NCBI RefSeq assembly: GCF_016805305.1
Contig: NZ_JAERQN010000002.1
Coordinates: 186,001-250,000, forward strand
Reading direction: 5' to 3'
Source of the DNA: Falsiroseomonas ponticola
GTDB lineage: Bacteria > Pseudomonadota > Alphaproteobacteria > Acetobacterales > Acetobacteraceae
DNA: 64,000 bases
Of the stretch, positions 26,127 through 35,573 are shown piece after piece (positions within the stretch are counted from its first letter, which is position 1; every line of letters starts with the position of its first letter). The notes below the pieces were generated by a model, which worked only from the letters and a program-made list of their open reading frames with translations, made no database searches and was not told where the DNA came from. The position numbers and the translations under genes are program-made.

Positions 26127-27787
26127 TGGGGCGCAGCGTCGGGCGCCTTGTCGCCGAAAGCCTCGCCGCCCAGGGCGTCGACCTGATGTATTGCGTGCCG
26201 GGCGAAAGTTTTCTTGGGCTCACGGATGCGCTGGTCGATGTGCCGCAATTGCGTCTCGTCGTCTGCCGGCATGAGGGCGGCGCGGCGTACATGGCGGTGG
26301 CGGATGGGCGCATGCGGGCGGGGCGCGCGGGCGTCTGCCTCGTCTCCCGCGGGCCCGGCGTCTCCAACGCCATGATCGGGCTGCACACGGCGCATCACGA
26401 CGCGGTGCCGATGGTGCTGCTGATCGGCCAGGTGGAGCGCCGCGAGCGCGGCCGCCAGGCGCTGCAGGAACATGACTACGGCAAGCTGCTGGCCGACATC
26501 ACCAAGGCCGTCATCAATGTGGACCTGCCATCCCAGGCCAGCGAGGCCGTCGCGCGCGCCTTCCACCTCGCCGAATCCGGCACGCCCGGCCCCGTCGCCG
26601 TCGTCTTCCCGGAGGATGTGCTGGACGAGGCCGCGGATGACCTGCCGCTGGCCAGGCCCCGCCCCCGCGCCACGCCCGGACCCTCACCCGCGCAGATGGA
26701 TGAACTCGCGCGGCGCCTCGCCGCCGCGCAGCGCCCGCTGGTGCTGGTGGGCGGCGCGATGGATGGCCCGCCGGAGACCCTGGCCGCGCTGAAGCGCTTC
26801 GCGGAGGCCTGGAGCCTTCCCGTCTCCCCCACCCATCGCCGGCCGCACCTCTTCGACAGCCACCACCCGCACTATGCCGGCTATGTCGGCAACCGGGTTC
26901 AGCCGCGGCTGATGGCGGAGATGCGGGAGGCTGACCTGCTGGTGGCGCTGGGCGAGCGCATGACCGATGTGGTCAGCCAGTCCTGGACCTGGCCGACCGC
27001 GCCCGACCCGCAGATGCCCTTCGTGCATGTCTGGCCGGACCCGAGCGAGCTGAACCGCGTCTGGCGCGCGGACCTCGCCATCTGCGCCGATCCCGCCGCG
27101 GTGGTGGCGGCGCTGCTGGAACGCAAGCCGGCGCATCCCTCCGGCCGCTGCGCCTGGATCGCGCGGCTGCACGCCATCCACCGGGAGCTGACGGTGCCGA
27201 GCTGGGAGGCCGCGCCGGATGGGGTGAACTTCGCCGCCGTCTGCGTGGGCGTCGCGGAACGCATGGCCGCCGATGCCGTGCTGACGACGGATGCCGGCAA
27301 TTTCACGAGTTTCGTGCACCGGCACATCCCCTTCAAACCGGGGCAGATCTTCCTGGGCTCCGCCGTCGGCGGCATGGGGGCGGGCATGCCGATGGCGGTC
27401 GCCGCCAGCATCCGCCACCCCGGCCGCCAGGTGATCGCGGTGGCGGGCGATGGCGGCGCGCTGATGACGGGGAACGAGATCGCCACCGCCATGCGCCATG
27501 GCGCCGCGCCGGTGCTGCTGATCCCGGACAACCGGACCTATGGCTCCATCGGCATGCACCACGAGAACCGCTACCCGGGCCGGCCCTTCGCCAATGCCGC
27601 GGACCTGGTGAACCCCGATTTCGCCGCCTGGGGCCGCGCCTTCGGGGCGGAGGGATTCACCATCCGGACGGAGGACGACATCGCCCCGGTCCTCGACGCT
27701 GCCCTGGCGCCGAGGTCCGTGCCGGCGGTGGTGCATGTCCATGCCTCCGCCCTGCAGGTCACGGCCTTCCGGCGCCGGAAGGCGTGA
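26126..27787 (+). CDS. Thiamine diphosphate enzyme, acetolactate-synthase-like
   Basis: 553 residues with the three-domain ThDP layout. The N-terminal Pyr domain holds catalytic Glu50 in VVCRHEGGAAYMA. A central domain spans about 190-330, and the C-terminal PP domain has the cofactor motif GDGGALMTGNE ending in IPDNRTYGSI. Such enzymes decarboxylate 2-oxo acids or condense them. It is last in the hyuB-bug-hyuA-aminotransferase operon, so it may process the 2-oxo acid made by the aminotransferase. ATG 26126 shares its A with the upstream stop. No regulatory subunit is adjacent, arguing against ordinary valine/isoleucine synthesis. Confidence 0.85.
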   Translation: MGRSVGRLVAESLAAQGVDLMYCVPGESFLGLTDALVDVPQLRLVVCRHEGGAAYMAVADGRMRAGRAGVCLVSRGPGVSNAMIGLHTAHHDAVPMVLLIGQVERRERGRQALQEHDYGKLLADITKAVINVDLPSQASEAVARAFHLAESGTPGPVAVVFPEDVLDEAADDLPLARPRPRATPGPSPAQMDELARRLAAAQRPLVLVGGAMDGPPETLAALKRFAEAWSLPVSPTHRRPHLFDSHHPHYAGYVGNRVQPRLMAEMREADLLVALGERMTDVVSQSWTWPTAPDPQMPFVHVWPDPSELNRVWRADLAICADPAAVVAALLERKPAHPSGRCAWIARLHAIHRELTVPSWEAAPDGVNFAAVCVGVAERMAADAVLTTDAGNFTSFVHRHIPFKPGQIFLGSAVGGMGAGMPMAVAASIRHPGRQVIAVAGDGGALMTGNEIATAMRHGAAPVLLIPDNRTYGSIGMHHENRYPGRPFANAADLVNPDFAAWGRAFGAEGFTIRTEDDIAPVLDAALAPRSVPAVVHVHASALQVTAFRRRKA

Positions 27788-27790
27788 CCC

Positions 27791-28927
27791 CTACAGCAGC
27801 TCCAGCTGCCGCGCGGCCATCGCGCCCGGCACCTTGAACTGCGTGCAGTCGAGCGAGGCGCTGAAGCTGTTCTGGACGCCGCGGCCGGTATAGCCGCGGC
27901 CATCCAGCCCGAAGCGCCGCAGCGCCAGCTTGAAGCGCTGCGCCAGCAGCTCCGCATAGGGGCCGGTACCGGTCTGCCGCGCGCCGAAGCGGCTGTCATA
28001 GAGCTGCCCACCGCGCGTCTCCCGCACCAAGGCGAGCACGCGGGCGGCGCGTTCCGGGTGGTGCTCCGCCAACCAGGCCTCGAACATCGCCTTGATCTCG
28101 AGCGGCAGGCGCAGCAGCACATAACCCGCCCGGGTCGCGCCGGCGCGGGCGCTGGCTTCCAGGATGCGCTCCATCTCCGCGTCGTTCAGCCCCGGGATCA
28201 TCGGCGCCGCCAGCACGCCCACGGGAATGCCGGCCTTCGCCAGCTCCGTGATGGCGCCGAGACGCTTGAGGGGCGAGGCCGCCCGCGGCTCCATCACCCG
28301 CGCCAGCTTCATGTCGAGCGTGGTGACGGAGAGGCAGACATGCACCAGGTTCCGCGCCGCCAGGCGCTGGAGGATGTCGATATCCCGCACCACGCCCGCG
28401 CCCTTGGTCACGATGGTCACGGGATGGCCGAATTTCTCCAGCACCTCCAGCGTGCGCCGCGTGATGCCGAGCGTGCGCTCCACCGGCTGGTAGGGGTCGG
28501 TATTCGCCCCCAGCGCCACCGGCTTCGGCTCATAGCCTGGCTTGGAAAGCTCCTTCTCCAGCAACTCGGGCAGGTTCGGCTTGAACATCAGCCGGGTCTC
28601 GAAATCGAGGCCGGGGGACATGCCGACATAGGCGTGGGCCGGGCGGGCATAGCAGTAGACGCAGCCATGCTCGCAGCCGCGATAGGGGTTCAGCGAGCGG
28701 TCGAAGCCGATATCCGGGCTGTCGTTCCAGGACAGCGCGGATTTCGCGTGATCCCGCGTCAGCGTCGTCGGCAGCGGCGGCATTTCCGCGAATTCCGCGG
28801 CCAGCGTGCCCCAGCCATCATCCCACGCCTCGGTCCGCGTGCTTTCATAGCGCACGCCGGGATTGGTGACGGCGCCCCGGCCCTTGCGGGCCAGGGAGGG
28901 CATCGCGGAGGCTCCCCCATCAGGCAT
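27791..28927 (-). CDS. PA0069-family radical SAM protein
   Basis: 378 residues. The radical SAM cluster motif is GCEHGCVYCYARP (Cys85, Cys89, Cys92). The stretches SLNPYRGCEHGC and ANTDPYQPVERTLGITR resemble SplB-like/PA0069 proteins. The reaction is unknown. A conserved C-terminal NSFSASLDCTQF carries a further Cys. The start is taken at the first ATG; Met9 (28903) is an alternative. It converges with the ThDP gene (3-bp gap) and diverges from the glycosyltransferase cluster 73 bp away. Confidence 0.88.
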   Translation of the reverse strand: MPDGGASAMPSLARKGRGAVTNPGVRYESTRTEAWDDGWGTLAAEFAEMPPLPTTLTRDHAKSALSWNDSPDIGFDRSLNPYRGCEHGCVYCYARPAHAYVGMSPGLDFETRLMFKPNLPELLEKELSKPGYEPKPVALGANTDPYQPVERTLGITRRTLEVLEKFGHPVTIVTKGAGVVRDIDILQRLAARNLVHVCLSVTTLDMKLARVMEPRAASPLKRLGAITELAKAGIPVGVLAAPMIPGLNDAEMERILEASARAGATRAGYVLLRLPLEIKAMFEAWLAEHHPERAARVLALVRETRGGQLYDSRFGARQTGTGPYAELLAQRFKLALRRFGLDGRGYTGRGVQNSFSASLDCTQFKVPGAMAARQLELL

Positions 28928-29000
28928 CGTCCGGTCCTTCGATTTCCTGGTTTGTTCTCACGGAAGGTGGGGTATCCCCGGGCAGTGCGTCAAGAACAAA

Positions 29001-29672
29001 ATGCGAATTGAGGGCCTCTCCATCGTCATCCCCGTGCTGGAGGCCGCGGCGACGCTGCCCGGCACGCTGGCGGCGCTCGGCCCGCAGGACATCGTCGTCG
29101 CCGATGCCGGCAGCGCGGATGGCACCGTGGCTGTGGCGGTGGCCGCCGGCGCCCAGGTGGTGCAGGCGCCGCGCGGCCGGGGCAGCCAGATCGCCGCGGG
29201 GATCGAGGCAGCCGCCGGCCCCTGGCTGCTGCTGCTGCACGCCGACACCCGCCTGGCGCCGGGGTGGCAGGACGCTGTCCGCGGCGCGATGCGCGACGCC
29301 TCCCGCGCCTGGCATTTCCGCTTCGCGCTCGATGACGGATCGGCCGCCGCGCGGCGGCTGGAACGCGCCGTCGCCTGGCGCTGCCGGATCCTCGGCCTGC
29401 CCTATGGCGACCAGGGGCTGCTGATCCACCGGGACCTGCTGGACGCCGTCGGCGGCATGCGCCCCCTGCCGCTGATGGAGGATGTGGATCTGGTCCGCCG
29501 CCTCGGCCGCGCGCGGATCGGCGCGCTGGACGTCCCGGCGGTGACGAGTGCCGCGCGCTTCCGGCGGGAAGGCTATCTCCGTCGTTCCGCCCGCAACCTG
29601 ACCTGCCTCGCCCTCTGGTTCGCCGGCGTCAGCCCCGCCACCATCCAGCGGATCTATCGGGGACGGGGATGA
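29001..29672 (+). CDS. Glycosyltransferase, arsenosugar-cluster type (TIGR04283-like)
   Basis: 223-residue GT-A fold glycosyltransferase 2. LSIVIPVLEAAATLPGTL opens the nucleotide-sugar fold. VADAGSADGT and LLLHADTRLAPGW carry the acidic residues that bind the metal and UDP-sugar, and GDQGLLIHRDLLDAVGG and PLMEDVDLVRRLGR complete the domain. This pattern fits the TIGR04283 family found in arsenosugar biosynthesis loci. Start ATG 29001. Its end overlaps a TIGR04282-type gene by ATGA, the usual pairing. Confidence 0.82.
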   Translation: MRIEGLSIVIPVLEAAATLPGTLAALGPQDIVVADAGSADGTVAVAVAAGAQVVQAPRGRGSQIAAGIEAAAGPWLLLLHADTRLAPGWQDAVRGAMRDASRAWHFRFALDDGSAAARRLERAVAWRCRILGLPYGDQGLLIHRDLLDAVGGMRPLPLMEDVDLVRRLGRARIGALDVPAVTSAARFRREGYLRRSARNLTCLALWFAGVSPATIQRIYRGRG

Positions 29673-30247
29673 GGGGCGACACGCTGGTGGTCTTCGCGCG
29701 CGCGCCGAGGCTCGGCGCGGTGAAGCGGCGGCTGGCGAAGGGAATCGGTGCCCTGGCGGCATTGCGCTTCTATCGCGGCCAGCTTTCCGCCGTGCTGCGC
29801 GCCACGGCGCGGGACCGACGCTGGCGCACCGTGCTGGCCGTGACGCCGGACCAGGCGCCGGCGCGCTGGCCGGTGGCCGCGCCGCGAATCGGGCAGGGGC
29901 GGGGCGACCTCGGCCAGCGGATGCTGCGCGCCATGCGGCCGCATCGCCGCTGCGTGCTGGTGGGCAGCGACATCCCCGGCATCGCCGCCCGCGACATCGC
30001 GGCGGCCTTCCGGGCACTCGGCCGCGCGGATGCCGTCTTCGGCCCGGCCATGGATGGCGGCTACTGGCTGGTGGGCCTGGGCCCGCGCCGCCCCGCCACC
30101 CCCTTCGCCGCCGTGCGCTGGTCCAGCCGCCATGCGCTGGCCGATACGGAACGGAACTTCGCCGGGCGCCGGCTGGCCCGGCTCCGCACGCTGCGAGACG
30201 TCGATACCGCCGCCGACCTGGCGGCCCTCAGGAAGCATCATCGATGA
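29669..30247 (+). CDS. DUF2064 glycosyltransferase-like protein (TIGR04282-like)
   Basis: 192 residues. VVFARAPRLGAVKRRLAKGIG at the N-terminus, VGSDIPGIAARDIAAAF and FGPAMDGGYWLVGL are characteristic of the DUF2064/TIGR04282 family, a nucleotidyl/glycosyltransferase-like fold. It is the standard partner of the upstream TIGR04283-type glycosyltransferase. It overlaps both neighbours by 4 bp, so three genes form one unit. Neither ArsM nor ArsS radical SAM is next to it, so arsenic chemistry is only suggested. Confidence 0.8.
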   Translation: MRGDTLVVFARAPRLGAVKRRLAKGIGALAALRFYRGQLSAVLRATARDRRWRTVLAVTPDQAPARWPVAAPRIGQGRGDLGQRMLRAMRPHRRCVLVGSDIPGIAARDIAAAFRALGRADAVFGPAMDGGYWLVGLGPRRPATPFAAVRWSSRHALADTERNFAGRRLARLRTLRDVDTAADLAALRKHHR

Positions 30248-31017
30248 CAAGCCCCGACTGGAGCCGCACCAGCGCCGACTATGCCCGGCACCGCCAGGGA
30301 TTCCCGCCGCGCTTCCTGGACCAGCTGGAACGCGACGGGTTGCTGGCGCCGGGCATGGCGGTGCTCGACCTCGGCACCGGGACGGGCACGCTGGCGCGCG
30401 GCCTGGCGGCGCGGGGCGCCACCGTGCTCGGGCTGGACCCCGCCCCCGGCCAGATCACGCAGGCCCGGCGCCTGGCGGCGGAGGAAGGCCTCACCGGCCG
30501 CGCGCGCTTCGAGGAAGGCCTGGCGGAGCGCACGGGCCAGCCGGGCGAGGCCTTCGAGATGGTGATCGCCGGACAGTCCTGGCACTGGTTCGACCGCGGC
30601 CTGGCGGCGGCGGAGGCCTGGCGCGTGCTGAAGCCCGGCGGCGCGCTGGTGATCTGCCACTATGACTGGCTGCCGCTGCCCGGCAGCGTGGCGCATGCCA
30701 CCGAATGGCTGATCGAGGCGCATAACCCCCGCTGGCGCATGGGCCGCAGCACGGGTTTCTACCCGGCCTGGGCGGGCGACCTCTCCCTGGCTGGCTTCCG
30801 CGACATCGGCTTCGCGGGCTTCGACCATGACGCGCTCTACAGCCGGGAGGATTGGCGCGGCCGCATCCGCGCCTCCGCCGGCGTGGGCGGCGCGCTGGGG
30901 GGCGATGCGGTGGCGCGCTTCGATCAGGAACTCGCCACGCTGCTCGACCAGCGCTTCGGGCAGGACCCGCTTCCGGTCCCGCACCGCGTCTTCGCGATCT
31001 GGGGCTACCGCCGGTAG
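30244..31017 (+). CDS. Class I SAM-dependent methyltransferase
   Basis: 257 residues with the Methyltransf_11-type fold. Motif I is VLDLGTGTGTLARGLAARG (about 40-58), motif II LGLDPAPGQI, then VIAGQSWHWFD and LKPGGALVICHYDW. WHWFD is typical of a bacterial methyltransferase group acting on small molecules. It overlaps the DUF2064 gene by ATGA and ends 4 bp before a strong hairpin. The methyl acceptor is unknown; a glycosylated product of the upstream pair is a context-based guess. Confidence 0.83.
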   Translation: MTSPDWSRTSADYARHRQGFPPRFLDQLERDGLLAPGMAVLDLGTGTGTLARGLAARGATVLGLDPAPGQITQARRLAAEEGLTGRARFEEGLAERTGQPGEAFEMVIAGQSWHWFDRGLAAAEAWRVLKPGGALVICHYDWLPLPGSVAHATEWLIEAHNPRWRMGRSTGFYPAWAGDLSLAGFRDIGFAGFDHDALYSREDWRGRIRASAGVGGALGGDAVARFDQELATLLDQRFGQDPLPVPHRVFAIWGYRR

Positions 31018-31020
31018 CCC

Positions 31021-31056
31021 CATACCAACGGCCGCTTGCAGCGGCTCGTTGGTATG
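31021..31056. terminator. Strong hairpin, probable bidirectional terminator
   Basis: CATACCAACG (31021-31030) pairs perfectly with CGTTGGTATG (31047-31056). Inside it GCCGC/GCGGC extends the stem around a TTGCA loop with one bulged T, giving about 15 bp in all. It lies between convergent genes (methyltransferase and RND permease). There is no clear T-tract, so Rho-independent function is probable rather than certain. Confidence 0.65.
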
Positions 31057-31081
31057 CGTTTACCGCCCTCAATCGCCGGGC

Positions 31082-31155
31082 GGCCGCATCCGCGGCCTTG
31101 GCTCGCCGGACTGCCGGCGGGCCGCGTCCGCGGCCTCGGCCGGCTTCGCCGGCCG
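31082..31155. repeat. Cluster of three short GC hairpins (REP-like)
   Basis: Three consecutive perfect inverted repeats: GGCCGC-ATCC-GCGGCC (31082-31097), GGCCGC-GTCC-GCGGCC (31120-31135) and CGGCCGGC-TTC-GCCGGCCG (31137-31155). The first two are near-identical copies 38 bp apart. They lie between the methyltransferase terminator and the RND permease stop and resemble REP-type intergenic elements. Confidence 0.6.
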
Positions 31156-31181
31156 CAGGTCACGCCATCATGCCGTCGGGA

Positions 31182-34100
31182 TCAGCGGCCATGCGGCGCC
31201 GGCTTCGGCGTGCCCGCGAAGCGCGCCTTCACCCATTCCCGCATGGTCTGGAACACGACGTAGAGCATCGGGATCATGAAGATGCCGATGATGGAGGCCG
31301 CGAGCATGCCGCCGAAGACCGGCATGCCGACCGCGCGGCGGGACGCGCTGGCCGCGCCCGTCGCGATGATCAGTGGCACCAGGCCGAGCACGAAGGCGAT
31401 GGAGGTCATCATCACGGCGCGGAAGCGCAGCCGCGCCCCCATCACCGCCGCTTCCTGGATCGACATCCCGGCCTCGCGCTTCTCCTTCGCGAATTCGATG
31501 ATCAGGATGCCGTTCTTGGCGGCGAGGGCGATCAGCACCACGAGCCCGATCTGCGCATAGACGTCGAGCGAGAGGCCCGCGATGCCGATCGCCGCGAAGG
31601 ACCCCAGCACGCCGACCGCGATGGAGGTCAGCACCGGGATCGGGATCACCCAGCTCTCATACAGCGCCACCAGGAAGAGGTAGGCGAAGAGCAGCGCGAG
31701 GGCGAGGATGACGCCCGTCTGCCCGCTCGCCAGCCGCTCCTGGAAGGCGGTGCCGGTCCATTCATAGCCATAGCCCTGCGGCAGCACCCGCTCCGAGAGC
31801 TGCTCCATCGCGACCAGCGCATCGCCGGAGGAGATGCCCGGCCGCGGCGCGCCGTTGATGGAGACGGTGCGGACATTGTTGTAGCGGCTGATGGTCTGCG
31901 GGCCGAGCACCACGCGGATATCGGCGACGCTGCGCAGGGGCACCATCTCCCCGGCCGCGTTGCGGACATGGATGCGCCAGATGTCGGGGATGTCGTCGCG
32001 GTCCGTCGATTCCGCCTGGATGTTCACCTGCCAGGACCGGCCGAAATAGTTGAAGTCGTTGACGTAGAAGCCGCCCAGCGTGGTCTGCAGCGCGGTGAAG
32101 ATGTCGCTGATGCGCACGCCCAGCGCCTGCGCCTTGTCGCGGTCCACATCGAGGAAGAGCGACGGGTTGTTGGCCGCGAAGGTGGAGAACACCGCCTGCA
32201 GGCGCGGATCCTGGTTGGCGGCGACGACGACGCCCAGCATGGCGCTCGCCATCTCCTCCGGCGGGCGGCCTTCCAAATTCTGCAGCTGGTACTGGAAGCC
32301 GGCACCGGTGCCGAGGCCGATGATGGGCGGGATGTTGAAGGCGAAGGTGTTGGCCGCCCGCACCTGCTGCGTCGCGCCGAAGACGGTGCGGATGGCGCTG
32401 AAGACGCTTTCCTGCGCCGTGGTGCGGTCCGCGAAGGGCTTCATGCGCACGACGATGAAGGCGGCGTTGGACTGCGCGCCGCCATCGATCAGGCTGAAGC
32501 CGACGATGGCCAGCACGCGCTCCACCCCCGGCACCGGGCGGATGATCTGCTCCACCTGCTCCACCGCCGCGCGGGTGCGGGACAGGGAGGCGCCCTGGGG
32601 CAGCTGCATCTGCACGAAGAAGGCGCCCTGGTCTTCCTCCGGCAGGAAGCCCTGCGGCGTGCGGCCGGCGAGGAAGGCGATGCCGCCCATGAAGACCGCG
32701 GTCAGCAGCAGCGAGAGGATGGAAAGCCGCACCAGGCGCGCGACGATGTTGCCATAGCCGTCCCGCACCCAGTCGATGCCGCGCATCACCGCGGCCAGCA
32801 CGCCCTTCCGCGGCCCGTGATGCGGCCGCAGGAAGACGGCGCAGAGCGCGGGGGAGAGCGTCAGCGCATTGATGGCGGAGATCACCATGGCGACGGAGAC
32901 CGTCACCGCGAATTGCGCGAAGAGCGCGCCGGACAGGCCGGGGATGAAGCCCACGGGCACGAAGACCGAGAGCAGGACCAGGGTGATGGCGATGATCGGC
33001 GCCGTGATCTCCGCCATGGCCTTCTTCGTGGCCTCGGCGGGGGTCAGGTGCGGCTCCTCCTCCATCACCCGCTCGACATTCTCCACCACCACGATCGCGT
33101 CATCGACGACGATGCCGATGGCCAGCACCATGGCGAGCAGCGAGACGGTATTGGCGGAGAAGCCCACCACCAGCAGCACCGCGAAGGTCGCGATCAGGCT
33201 GACCGGCACGGCGATGACCGGGATGATGGTGGCGCGGAAGCTGCCGAGGAACAGCAGCACCACGATCACCACCAGGACGAAGGCCTCCAGCAGCGTCTTG
33301 ATCACCTCATGCATCGTGTCGGTGACGAAGGTGGAGGTGTCGTAGAACACGTCCGTCCGCATCCCCTCGGGGAAGCGGCGGTTCATCTCCTCCAGCGTCG
33401 CCTTCAGTGCCGACGCCGCCGCCACCGCATTGGCGCCGGGTGCCAGGTAGGTGCCGAGCGTGATGGCGGGCTGGCCGTTGAGGCGGCTTTCCGTGTCCAT
33501 CCGCGCCGCGCCCAGTTCCACCCGCGCCACGTCCCGCAGCCGCAGCAGCGACCCCTGCGCATTGGCGCGGATGACGATGTTGCCGAATTCCTCGGCCGTC
33601 GAAAGCCGGCCCTGGGTCTGCAGGTTGAACTGGAACTGCTGGTCGTCGCTGATCGGCCGCGCGCCGATGCGGCCGACCGCGGCCTGCACGTTCTGCGCCT
33701 GGATCGCCGCCACCACGTCGGACGGCGTCAGGTTCAGGCTGATGAGCTTGTCCACCTCGAACCAGATGCGCATGGAGTAGTCCATGGCGCCGAACATGGA
33801 GACCTGGCCGATGCCGGGCACGCGCGCCAGCCGGTCCAGCATGTTGATGGTGACGTAGTTCGAGAGATAGAGCGGGTCATGCGCCGCGTTGGACGACGTC
33901 ACGGTCAGGAACTGCAGCACGGCGGAGGATTGCTTGCGCACGGTCACGCCCTGGCGCTGCACTTCCTGCGGCAGGCGGGCCAGCGCGGATTGCACGCGGT
34001 TGTTCACGTTCACCGTCGCGATGTCGGCATTGGTGCCGAGGGCGAAGGAGACGTTCAGCGCATAGGTGCCGTCATTGGCGCTGTTGGAGGACATGTAGAT

Positions 34101-34328
34101 CATGCCCTCCACGCCGTTCACGGCACTTTCGATCACCTGCGCGACCGTCGATTCCACGACGGTGGCGGAGGCGCCGGGGTAGGAGGTGCTGACCTGCACC
34201 TGCGGCGGCACGATGTCCGGGAACTGCGCCACGGGGATGCGCAGCATGGCCAGCGCGCCGGCCAGCGTCATCACGATGGAGATGACGATCGCCAGCCGGG
34301 GCCGGTCGACGAAGACGGAAGAGATCAT
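31182..34328 (-). CDS. RND multidrug efflux permease (HAE1/AcrB type)
   Basis: 1048 residues, the full length of an AcrB-like inner-membrane proton/drug antiporter, with 12 membrane helices and two large periplasmic loops. The TM4 proton-relay Asp pair is in [16 protein letters not shown]. The N-terminus ([20 protein letters not shown]) and FARGxS-like [11 protein letters not shown] segments agree with the HAE1 family. It follows its adaptor by 6 bp on the same strand. No TolC-type channel is adjacent, so it probably uses an outer-membrane factor encoded elsewhere. Drug range cannot be predicted. Confidence 0.95.
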   Translation of the reverse strand: MISSVFVDRPRLAIVISIVMTLAGALAMLRIPVAQFPDIVPPQVQVSTSYPGASATVVESTVAQVIESAVNGVEGMIYMSSNSANDGTYALNVSFALGTNADIATVNVNNRVQSALARLPQEVQRQGVTVRKQSSAVLQFLTVTSSNAAHDPLYLSNYVTINMLDRLARVPGIGQVSMFGAMDYSMRIWFEVDKLISLNLTPSDVVAAIQAQNVQAAVGRIGARPISDDQQFQFNLQTQGRLSTAEEFGNIVIRANAQGSLLRLRDVARVELGAARMDTESRLNGQPAITLGTYLAPGANAVAAASALKATLEEMNRRFPEGMRTDVFYDTSTFVTDTMHEVIKTLLEAFVLVVIVVLLFLGSFRATIIPVIAVPVSLIATFAVLLVVGFSANTVSLLAMVLAIGIVVDDAIVVVENVERVMEEEPHLTPAEATKKAMAEITAPIIAITLVLLSVFVPVGFIPGLSGALFAQFAVTVSVAMVISAINALTLSPALCAVFLRPHHGPRKGVLAAVMRGIDWVRDGYGNIVARLVRLSILSLLLTAVFMGGIAFLAGRTPQGFLPEEDQGAFFVQMQLPQGASLSRTRAAVEQVEQIIRPVPGVERVLAIVGFSLIDGGAQSNAAFIVVRMKPFADRTTAQESVFSAIRTVFGATQQVRAANTFAFNIPPIIGLGTGAGFQYQLQNLEGRPPEEMASAMLGVVVAANQDPRLQAVFSTFAANNPSLFLDVDRDKAQALGVRISDIFTALQTTLGGFYVNDFNYFGRSWQVNIQAESTDRDDIPDIWRIHVRNAAGEMVPLRSVADIRVVLGPQTISRYNNVRTVSINGAPRPGISSGDALVAMEQLSERVLPQGYGYEWTGTAFQERLASGQTGVILALALLFAYLFLVALYESWVIPIPVLTSIAVGVLGSFAAIGIAGLSLDVYAQIGLVVLIALAAKNGILIIEFAKEKREAGMSIQEAAVMGARLRFRAVMMTSIAFVLGLVPLIIATGAASASRRAVGMPVFGGMLAASIIGIFMIPMLYVVFQTMREWVKARFAGTPKPAPHGR

Positions 34329-34334
34329 GGCGGA

Positions 34335-35504
34335 TCAGCCCCGGCCGGGGCTGCGCAGCGGCGCGTTGGCCGGTCCGGGCTGCACGGGCTGGCCCGGGCG
34401 CACGCGCTGCACGCCCTCCACCACCACGCGCTCCCCACCCTCGAGCCCGCGCTCGATCACCACCTGGTCGGCGATGCTGCGGCCGAGCGTCACGGGGCGG
34501 CGGGCGGCCTTGTTTTCCGCGTCGAGGGCGAAGACGTAGTTGCCCTGCTGGTCCTGCAGCACGGCGCTGCGCGGGATCACCACGGTGGGCACGGGCTCCG
34601 CGCCCTCCACGAAGACGTTCACGAACATGCCGTCGATCAATTCGCGGTCCACCCCGCCTTCCGGCCCGGGGGAGGCGCCGCGCGCGGGGTTCGGCATCAC
34701 GGCGCGGACCAGCACGGTATCCGTGTTGCGGTCCACCTGCGGGTCGATGAAGTCGATGCGCCCGACCTGGCCGTAGATGGCGCCCGTCACCAGGCGGATG
34801 CGCACCCGCGTGGCATCCGCGCCGCCGCGGCTGGCGTAGCGGTCGCGCAATTCGGTGCCGGTGCGGAGGTTGACGGGGAAGGCGATGCGCATCGGATCCT
34901 GGCTGACGATGGTCGCCAGCGGGTCGCTGCTGGGGCCGACGACGGAGCCGACGGAGAAGGTGGAGCGGCCGATCTTGCCATCGATCGGCGCGGCGATTTC
35001 CGTGTAGCCGAGGTTGATCTGCGCGACGCGCAGCTGCGCCTGGGCGCCGAGCAGGGAGGCCTGGGCGGAACGCTGCGCCGCCGTCGCGTCATCCACGCGC
35101 ACCTGCGTGCCGGCGGAGGTGCGGACCAGCTCCCGCGCGCGGGCCAGGGCGATGTTGGCGTTCTGCAGCTCGGCCTCGGCGGAGGCGACGGTGGCCTGGG
35201 CGCGGGCGACCTCGGCCTCGAAGGGCGCGCGTTCCAGGCGGAACAGCACCTCCCCGGCCTTCACCTCCTGGCCCTCGCGGAACAGGCGCTCCTGCAGGAA
35301 GCCGGTGACGCGAGCGCGGAGTTCCACGCGCTCCGGCGCCTCCACCCGGCCGACGAATTCGGTGCTTTCCGTCACCGGCCGCCGCTCGACCGTGACGACG
35401 CCGACCGCGGGCGGCCCGCCCGGCCCGGGCTGCGCCAGCGCGGGCGCGCCGGAGAGGAGAAGCAGGAGGGCCGCGCTGGGCGCGGCGAGGCGGGCAAGAC
35501 GCAT
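34335..35504 (-). CDS. RND efflux periplasmic adaptor (membrane fusion protein)
   Basis: 389 residues. A signal peptide with [14 protein letters not shown] is followed by the barrel-sandwich half-motif [21 protein letters not shown] helical hairpin spans about 95-160, the lipoyl return is [13 protein letters not shown], and the beta-barrel has [12 protein letters not shown]. It links the AcrB-like permease to an outer-membrane channel. ATG 35504 gives a conventional signal peptide; ATG 35513 is three codons earlier. It heads the adaptor-permease operon, and no regulator lies next to it. Confidence 0.93.
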   Translation of the reverse strand: MRLARLAAPSAALLLLLSGAPALAQPGPGGPPAVGVVTVERRPVTESTEFVGRVEAPERVELRARVTGFLQERLFREGQEVKAGEVLFRLERAPFEAEVARAQATVASAEAELQNANIALARARELVRTSAGTQVRVDDATAAQRSAQASLLGAQAQLRVAQINLGYTEIAAPIDGKIGRSTFSVGSVVGPSSDPLATIVSQDPMRIAFPVNLRTGTELRDRYASRGGADATRVRIRLVTGAIYGQVGRIDFIDPQVDRNTDTVLVRAVMPNPARGASPGPEGGVDRELIDGMFVNVFVEGAEPVPTVVIPRSAVLQDQQGNYVFALDAENKAARRPVTLGRSIADQVVIERGLEGGERVVVEGVQRVRPGQPVQPGPANAPLRSPGRG

Positions 35505-35573
35505 GGGCACCATCCGACGATTGGATCGGTTCTGGGCGCCTCGCCATCCGCGCGTCAAGTTTCGTGAATGTTA

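Noticed and set aside
30852-35567. A 1571-codon open frame on the plus strand across the RND efflux genes
   Set aside because: It is antisense to a clear AcrB-type permease and its adaptor, is rich in His/Arg/Gly/Gln as expected from reverse frames in GC-rich DNA, and has no recognisable domain.
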